A DNA stretch of 64,000 nucleotides, taken from positions 21,567,676 through 21,631,675 of the forward strand of contig CM064495.1 in NCBI GenBank assembly GCA_032716605.1, in the 5' to 3' direction. Shown here in pieces: positions 57,235 to 64,000 of the stretch. The notes under the pieces were generated by a model, which was given only the letters and a program-made list of their open reading frames with translations, made no database searches and was not told the origin of the DNA. A program made the position numbers and the translations under genes. Every line of letters begins with the position of its first letter. Within the stretch, counting starts at the first letter, position 1. The DNA is from Paralithodes platypus. Its lineage: Eukaryota > Arthropoda > Malacostraca > Decapoda > Lithodidae.

Positions 57235-57656
57235 CCCCCCCCAAGATATGGGACACTCAACCATGAGCCCATATCTGAACAGGCAGAATGTCGCTAGAAT
57301 CTGCCACTCCTAACCACTCTGCCACTCATGGAATGCAAGCTCAGTCTCCTCAAAAAAAAATACAACAACATTTATATATATAAAAACAAATCTTATCACC
57401 TTCCCAAACATAATACATTAATTCATAACATTGTGCTCCCTGAGCGAGCTTTAAGAAGCACAGCCTACTGAGGGAAAATCATCTGCACTCAGTACTCAGC
57501 TACAATATTATCTTAAAATTAATTATTAAAAAGAAAGAGTTTTTATTTAATTTTTCATATTTTATTGTAATGTTGTTTTTGGCGGCTACTATAGATGTAG
57601 CCTAATTTTCGTCTAATCAAAGCCAACAACTCCTGCCCTGCGACCCTACGCTGATG
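57235..57656 (-). other. Polypurine tract and 3' untranslated region of copy 5
   Basis: Same arrangement as in the other copies. Confidence 0.6.
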
Positions 57657-59081
57657 CTACACACGCGAGCCAACAAGCACCAGCACAAAAATACACCGCG
57701 AGCCAAGACAGGAGGCTATACCAACATACTGTGGTAGCCTACCCCGGATCCTCCACCCGCGACAAACACTGACTGAACAGCGAGGGTTCTCCTGCAAACA
57801 AAGCCAAAACATTATCAGTGCCCTTAGCATGCCACACATCCAACTTGTGTTCCGGCAGCACAACAACACCTGGCACTGACAAACTGCCCAGCTCATCGCA
57901 AAACTGGCACTTCTCTTCGCTCTTCCCGGCAACGGGGCCTGCCAATAACCCTTCACTAGTTCTACCTTCGTGATGAGCGAGGCAGCCCCGAAGCGGTCTA
58001 TGGTGGCGTCAACTCTGGGTAATGGATAGGCGTCTGTCAGGGATAATGCTTCCACATTCTTGCAATCAACACACACACGGACTCTGCCACCAAACTCAGG
58101 TTGCAAAGCCTCTGGCAACGACCACTCACGACATTCCTCATCCCTCAGACCCCCTCTCCACACGCTGTCCAGCTCCGCCTTCACCACAGGCTGTCGAGCA
58201 GGATTCACACGGTAGGGAACCAACTCGAGCCCTGCACCGTCTCCAGCCTCCGTGTCGGATTCTACCCCGCACATCATGCCTGGAGAAGCAACAAACATGT
58301 GGACGGACTGCCACAGCCTAGTAAACAACTCCTCTTGTTGCTCAGGAACAAGAGGTTGCAACTTATCTCACAGAACAATATGCCTAGTGCCCTCCCACAT
58401 CTCCTTCACCATGTGGAGAGGGCCCCTCACCTGATGCCCGAAAACAAGCTCATTCGGATGAAACCAAGACTCTCTCCAGGTACTTCTCTTGCCGCGAACA
58501 AAACATACGGCAGACGAAGGTCCCAATCCTTTCCGTTCTCTGCGCAATAACATCGAGGCATGCTTTTCAGCGTGGCGTGCCACCTCTCCAACACCCCTTG
58601 ACTCTCCGGGTGATACGCAGAAGAGACGACAGTGCTGATGCCATGCTGAATCATGGTTGAACAGATTAGATGTAACACTAGAACCTTAGTCCGATTGCAC
58701 CTCTTGCGGGTAACCATACCGCGAGCAATACCAGAGCAGGTTCCGGACAACAGTTTTCGCCGTGCCATTTCTCATTGGATATGCATCAGGATAACGAGTG
58801 GCCACATCCATGATAGTTACTAGAAATTTATTACCGGCAATAGTATGGGGTAGGGGTCCGACCATATCAATGATGACCTTACTGAAGGGCGGTCCACTGA
58901 CAGGAATGGGGTGCAACGGGGCTCTCGGAATTGTTTGGTTAGGTTTTCCAACCCTCTGGCACGTATGACACCTTGCTATCCAGGTTACCACCTGCCCCTT
59001 CATCCCCGGCCACCAAAACAATTTTTCTAAAGCCGCCACCGTTTTTCTCACCCCTAGATGTCCTGCCAGTGGTATGTCATG
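57657..59081 (-). pseudogene. pol: Truncated pol of copy 5 (RT remnant and integrase only)
   Basis: The RT remnant (57657-58361) is open and identical in organisation to copy 1. Integrase carries the same TAA after the second catalytic Asp (58686-58688) and the same 5-bp deletion (near 58652) as copy 1. Sequence matching other copies stops at about 59081, inside the integrase zinc finger. Everything upstream in element sense (linker, protease, Gag, leader and the inner part of the LTR) is missing. A 154-codon frame (58686-59150) fuses LTR-derived residues to integrase and is an accident of the junction. Confidence 0.85.
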
Positions 59082-59095
59082 CCAGTGGTATGCTA
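59082..59095. other. Deletion junction with templated filler
   Basis: Between integrase sequence (GTATGTCATG) and LTR sequence (CAAAGGATGTAGACG) lie about 14 bp that repeat CAGTGGTATG from just upstream. This is a typical trace of repair or template switching. Confidence 0.65.
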
Positions 59096-59491
59096 CAAAG
59101 GATGTAGACGATACGCGTGTCAGGCCAGCTCTGAGCTTGGTAAAAAACATGAGGGCCGCGACGGGAAGGGACTAGTTGACCACCCGGCCGCCAACGCCGT
59201 CAGCGCCCAAGCGAGCCGCGTCATAGCTCAGCCCCCGCTGCCAGGTGTACTCCCTCACCCGCTCTCGCTTGCCTCCCACACAAGCAACATTTATATTATA
59301 GCGAATATAAAATATAAGGCGCGGTCACAGACCAAAACAAAGACCATTTCTTGACTGTCTGTGGCAACACGGCACTAATAAAAGAAAGCATATAATTCTA
59401 GGACAACTGTAGCCCATCCCCCCATCCTGGCGAGCGCTAGCGAGCTGCAATGCCCCACGCAACCATTCTGCCAGCGCCGGGAGGCGTCATA
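59096..59491 (-). repeat. LTR 6, truncated (5' end of the array)
   Basis: 396 bp matching the first part of the other LTRs in element sense, including the TATA region. It ends GGGAGGCGTCATA where others have GGGAGGCGTCACA, and is followed by the ACAC direct repeat and family-A sequence. Confidence 0.8.
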
Positions 59492-59745
59492 ACACCGCGA
59501 AAATGCCTTATTATAGGGTATTTTTACCTCGGGTTACACGATCGTTGCAAGATAATCCATGATCTTACAATGATGATTCAGGTGTCATTGGAAAGCTCTA
59601 TTATCGCCCTTTCTCGGATATATAATTGTACTATGCTCTGGCTCTTGCTTATACATGAAAAATAGCATGGAATGAAGCTCGTTTTCGGTAAATATACCCG
59701 CCCAGCAATACGGTCATGTAAACAATCATGCCCGCTTTTAGTGAG
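59492..59745 (+). mobile_element. Family-A TTAA element, copy 3, right part
   Basis: Continues the family-A order after the LTR array: ACACGATCGTTGCAAGATAA, GTGTCATTGGAAAGCTC, GCTCTGGCTCTTGCTTAT, then a CTTTTAGTGAG end before TTAA at 59746-59749. It aligns with 15772-16018. Confidence 0.7.
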
Positions 59746-59749
59746 TTAA

Positions 59750-60783
59750 AAGGCTTTAAAAGCCTGTAAATTGCCATGGCGTTCCAGAACGTCTCCCACA
59801 GGGAAAGGGTTAAAAGCCCCACTGGCAGTGCTGCCGTTTTGGATATATAAGCTTTGTTCAGATGTGTTAGGGAATAATGTTATCTTATAAAACAAAAGAG
59901 AACCCTAAGGTAGAGATTTTGGAGCGGTAAACACTAAATTTGTCCCTGAGTGTACATCTATAGTATACATCTATGTACACTCATGGACACATGATTTTAA
60001 CCATCCTGTGAATAAATTACGCAAGTATTACATTTTGAATCAACCAGTTTATGTATAATCAATATTTTATGCAATTATCAGTTTGTAAATTTATGGAAAA
60101 GTAAGTTTGTTTTCGTATATACTGTACTGTATATCATAGCATTTTAATTACATAATGACAATCCTAGGATGGTTAAGAACATTATATCCGGGACTATACA
60201 TGTATATATATGTGTTTATAAATATATGCTCCCTGTTTGACCACTCAACCTAGACCTTGGTACTATAGGTAGGCCTAATGATTTCTTGCTCTTAATTACG
60301 ATTCAAGTTATGTTCACTTATTTTACTAAAGTTATCTCATCATGTAATCGACGGAACATGTGTGTTTTTGCGATTAATATAGTGTTTTTGTCTTGAATTA
60401 TGGCATCAGATATTCAGATTGCAACAATAGCCTATTATGTGTTACTAGCTTTCATTGACACTTCATGTACTCTGTGATATGTTTTATAAGTTGCATGTCC
60501 GACACCGATAACGCTCCCTAAAGTGTTGGGGATTGTACTGAGAGGTAATTATAGACCAACCTTTTAAAAATATTGGAACAGTTTTATGCAATACGTTATT
60601 TTTATTTGAGATAGGGAAGAAAAGCACCAAGGAAACAAACCACAGAGATGAGGCCCTGCACGCACCAACAACCACTGCCACCGCGACACCAAGACAAGAG
60701 GGTACAAGCGACTCCTCACCACGCTTCGCTCGGGTCACCTGCATCACTCAGGCACTTCCCCCGACCCCAGGAAAGAATATACC
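59750..60783. other. No recognisable gene; one short hairpin
   Basis: A hairpin with 11-bp arms (TGAGTGTACAT ... ATGTACACTCA) lies at about 59946-59983. The rest is AT-rich. Short minus-strand frames near 60484-60747 are not recognisable. Confidence 0.35.
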
Positions 60784-61790
60784 TGTGAGGACGGCACCTA
60801 CTGATGATATACCTAACAAAGATAATCTCTCACGACGTCGTAATAAACAAACCATGCATAAAGATCAACACACCACGCGCCCTTCTTACTCAAAGGAGCA
60901 CCACCGCCATGACGCGGATTCCCAGAAAGGCAACCACAGCCGGCCCAGACCCTCCTCCAGGCACAGCCGCCCCTCTAGCTCTGAAATTCCCGACCGAGGA
61001 GAACAACGAAGGTGGTAAGACCATCTTAGCCTACCTCATCATCAGTAGAGTTGAACAGATACTATTACCACACCGGTAGGGATAGTATCAGAAGACTTGG
61101 TACTATTAACTGAGAAATTGCCTTGAGGGAGTAAGACACTGGTGGAACTACTCGACGCATTTCTCAAAGGTACCTTGGATTTGCTAGTATTCTTGTTGGA
61201 CCACACTGGTGACCACCCAACATCTTTACATTGCCTTGGTACAGAATTTACTGTAATTAGAGTATGCAATACCGACAAGCGCTCTAGTTCTAGTAAACCT
61301 ACAAAAATAGTAAGGTTAGTTGGAAGAGCGCAAGACATTGGTGAAACGGCTTTCTTCTCAGTCAGGACTCGTAGTGGAGGATGTAACGACCCTGGTGAAA
61401 CAACTCCCTACTTAAGTCCTGCAATAAGAGAGCGTAAGACAACGGCTCGTACTCATATAACCACAACATCTAACATCAAAGTTCTTTCAGAGATTCCTGT
61501 AGGAAGTCAAGGTCAAGGACTCGTAGTGGAGGGCGTAAGACACTGGTGAAACGACTCCCTACTCAAGTCCTACGATACGAGAGTGTACTACACTGGTGAA
61601 ATGGCTCGTATTCGTAAAAGACCTCAACCCAGTAGATCTTCAGAAGACCCCAAGGAAGTCTTCGCCAACTCTGTAACCATCACACGGCAGGACCACCAAC
61701 ACAGACCAGGTCGTCATCAGGAATACAACGCAGCCGCATCTTCAAAGACTGTCGGAACCTGCCAAAGATCTTCCCCTTGAGACGCCTAGT
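60784..61790 (+). other. Unassigned region with imperfect internal repeats and an open frame
   Basis: A 135-codon frame (61142-61549) and a shorter one at 60785-61018 are hydrophilic and unrecognised. The DNA holds three diverged copies of a GTAAGACACTGGTGAAACGA-type unit, near 61130, 61383 and 61535. Two of these are preceded by ACTCGTAGTGGAGG and followed by CTCCCTACT-AAGTCCT. The repeats cross the frame, so coding status is doubtful. Confidence 0.3.
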
Positions 61791-62011
61791 GGATCCTCGA
61801 TCGTGCTGTTATATAATTACCTATCCATGTCTGATATAACATTGCACTTATAATCATATGTTACTGTGAAATAAGAATAATCTATGTTTGTACTCTGCGT
61901 TATATTATCCTCTATTGTCTTCATGCTTGTCTTTGTGTTGGTCTCCTTTTCTCCAGTCAAGTAAGAATCTATCTAATTAGTCAATACAACCCCCGTAAAA
62001 GCCTGGTATAA

Positions 62012-62061
62012 CATTATTATTATTATTATTATTAGGGGTTCGTCCCCTTCGGGGAACCCCT
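62012..62061. repeat. (ATT)n tract and strong GC hairpin
   Basis: About seven ATT units lead into AGGGGTTCGTCCCCTTCGGG-GAACCCCT, where AGGGGTT pairs with AACCCCT and CCCC pairs with GGGG over a TTC loop. This may mark one end of a mobile element that continues to the right. No family is assigned. Confidence 0.6.
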
Positions 62062-62915
62062 ATTGTAATCATTAAACCTGGGATTTCATCCAAATTCTTC
62101 TTACGCGCTGGTTTCGACGCAATAACTCCAGAACCGCTTTTTGGATGGGGATCAAACTTTCACAAGAGGTGCGTTTTTGTATTGGGCAACTTTTGATATG
62201 CTAAACATCCGGCATAGCGGCCAAACAGGTCCGTGGCAGCCGATTTCCCGAAAACTTGACGCCTAAATACCGTCTCTCCCACTCACAGGAAACGACTGGG
62301 CTTTGGCATACGCACTCCCTTACTAATGCTCCGCAAATTTTATAGAGAAGGTTTCGCTTTTGCACGTGGGTTTTTTTCCGGCAATCTTTAAAAAACCTCG
62401 AATTCCACTTAAAATTCCACATCTTGAAAACTACGCCGATGATCAGAGCCATGCTTGCATAGTTGGGTGAGGCTCGCGATTCCGAACGTTTTGATACCAA
62501 AAAAATATAAATGGGTGGAATAGTTTGGCCGCAGCATTGAAAACTGTCTATTCTTAAATTACTTTAAAACCGAATTCGCTACCCACACAAAGTTTACCGT
62601 CTACAGTCTACCACGCATCCCCCAGTTTTGCTTAATAACATAATCTCTTTATTATTCAGATCTATCATTTGTTTTTTATTTAACTCTCTCAAAACCGTTC
62701 GAGCCCCTACGAATTCCAGCAATTATTTAGCCAACCTACCTATACATACCTACCCTACCAAATAATAATGATAAATTCAAATTTATATTTGGTGAATGAC
62801 AGAGTATTGGCTAAGGTTTTTAACAATTCCTCCCTTTGCCAAATGTTTAGTTTAATAACAATGAAATGGACCTTTAAAGTGTTGGCAATTGCCCGTGTGA
62901 CTCGTATTTTAACCC
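62062..62915. other. No recognisable feature
   Basis: Moderately GC-rich to about 62500, then AT-rich. No coding signature was seen on either strand. Confidence 0.35.
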
Positions 62916-63757
62916 TCCTAAAGTGTTACCACGAAATACCGCTAGATCCTTTCTCAAAAGTCGCTAGCATGTTGCTACATAGCCAAACAATGTTAGGATA
63001 ATGCTGCAATTTCTAAAGAGTTTTGGTTTGTTTGTTTTGCAAATTTTACAATGTAGTATGACTAGAATGTCTGAAATATTCAAATTATCCCTAGTAAATG
63101 TCTCTAGATATAAAAGAAATGGCTGCTAGATTGAAGTAAATAGCTCTACATTTAGCGGTAATATGTAGCTTTACAACTGGCAACTCTGCAACCACCACCT
63201 CCCTCCCACCCTCCCAGTATGTCTCCACAAAATACCGCTAGATCCTTTCTCAAAAGTCGCTAGCATGTTGCTACATAGTCAAACAATGTTAGAATAATGC
63301 TGCAATTTCTAAAGAGTTTTGGTTTGTTTGTTTTGCAAATTTTACAATGTAATATGACTAGAATGTCTGAAATTTTTAAATTATCCCTAGTAAATCTCTC
63401 TAGATATGAAAAAATGGCTTCTAAATTGAAGTAAATAGCTCTACATCTAGCGGTAATATGTAGCGATACAACTGGCAACACTGCCTAAGTGTTATCCCAA
63501 AACACCGCTAGATCCTTTCTCAAAAGTCGCTAGCACGTTGCTACATAGTCAAACAATGGTAGAACAATGCTGAAATTCCTAAAGAGTTTTGATTTGTTTG
63601 TTTTGCAAATTTTACAATGTAATATAACTAGAATGTCTGAAATTTTCAAATTATCCCGAGTAAATGTCTCTAGATATGAAAAAATGGCTACTAAACTGAA
63701 GTAAATATAGCTCTACATCTAGCGGTAATATGTAGTGGTACAACTGGCAACACTGCC
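62916..63757. repeat. Three tandem copies of a roughly 270-bp unit
   Basis: The block GCTAGATCCTTTCTCAAAAG occurs at 62941, 63237 and 63507, giving periods of 296 and 270 bp. Each unit continues through AGTCGCTAGCATGTTGCTAC, GAGTTTTGGTTTGTTTGTTT, GACTAGAATGTCTGAAAT and AGCGGTAATATGTAG. Copies 2 and 3 are more alike than copy 1. The extra length of copy 1 is a CCACCACCTCCCTCCCACCC spacer. Confidence 0.9.
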
Positions 63758-64000
63758 TACAACTACCCTCTCATCACCAATGATTATGCTCTGCTGAGGT
63801 TTGTATTTGCTTATCTTATCCTGTGTATAAATGTAACCCTTACACATGTTTCTATTAAATAATGACATTAAACAGGATTCATGATTTAAATACAAGGCTA
63901 GATATTTATCGGAAGTACGTATTTACCTTCGGAAAGCTAAAATATAATGTTTACACATATGGGATAGGGAGGAGGGAGGGAGGTATAAGGGGTGGACCGA
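63758..64000. other. No recognisable feature
   Basis: AT-rich sequence ending in a GGAGGGAGGGAGG tract. Confidence 0.4.

Larger units (their letters stand above)
32618..59491 (-). mobile_element. Tandem array of a Gmr1-like Ty3/Gypsy LTR retrotransposon
   Basis: On the minus strand the same unit repeats head to tail with shared LTRs: LTR 32618-34309, 38898-40596, 45200-46892, 50361-50943 (cut by the gap), 55543-57234 and 59096-59491 (cut). Five internal regions lie between them. LTRs begin TGTGATG/TGTGACG and end CGTAACA on the minus strand. A G8 polypurine tract precedes the 3' LTR and a TGGCGACC primer site follows the 5' LTR. Domain order is Gag, CCHC knuckle, protease, integrase, partial RT. 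No envelope frame was found. The whole array is flanked by one candidate ACAC direct repeat. Confidence 0.85.

Noticed and set aside
58686..59150. A fusion protein joining an LTR-coded N-terminus to integrase
   Set aside because: The frame is created by the deletion junction at 59082-59095. The integrase part stops at the shared TAA after the second Asp, so it lacks the third catalytic residue.
32618..59491. Endogenous retrovirus with an envelope gene
   Set aside because: Between the RT remnant and the 3' LTR there are only about 400 bp of AT-rich non-coding sequence. No frame with a signal peptide or membrane anchor was found in any copy.

Overview
This is repeat-dominated eukaryotic nuclear DNA and no intact host gene is recognisable. 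Short TTAGG/GGTTA runs (the arthropod telomere motif), BEL/Pao, Ty3/Gypsy and non-LTR retroelement remains, abundant AT and CA microsatellites and many small inverted-repeat elements suggest an arthropod, plausibly a decapod crustacean. The taxon is an inference. One 100-N scaffold gap lies at 50261-50360.

Layout: 1-13 kb is mostly unannotatable AT-rich DNA with a degraded family-D repeat, tRNA-like fragments, two perfect palindromes, TTAGG-containing foldback structures, two copies of a hairpin-rich repeat (family C) and a BEL/Pao gag fragment. 13-21 kb is a nest of small TTAA-flanked elements (families A, B, D). One of them sits inside a minus-strand LINE. There are also a TA-flanked long-TIR element and another TTAGG-cored foldback. 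21.1-22.8 kb holds a plus-strand LINE reverse transcriptase broken by two stops. 23.4-26.2 kb is a (CA)n-containing minisatellite. 26.9-32.4 kb holds more TTAA elements (E, D, B, A), some nested.

The main object is 32618-59491: a tandem head-to-tail array of one minus-strand LTR retrotransposon, arranged LTR-int-LTR-int-LTR-int-gap-LTR-int-LTR-int-LTR with shared LTRs of about 1.69 kb and internal regions of about 4.6 kb. Its polyprotein order is Gag (with a SCAN-like capsid segment and CCHC knuckle), aspartic protease, integrase, then a reverse transcriptase fragment. Integrase upstream of RT in a Ty3/Gypsy-type element is the hallmark of the Gmr1-like group. Every copy has lost the catalytic centre of RT and nearly all of RNase H, so the array was amplified from an already RT-deleted parent. 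The array is bounded by one candidate 4-bp direct repeat (ACAC) and interrupts a family-A element. A second copy of that element in the window supplies an equal-length empty-site comparison.

59.5-64 kb contains the rest of the interrupted family-A element, unassigned DNA with imperfect internal repeats, a strong GC hairpin and three tandem copies of a roughly 270-bp unit.
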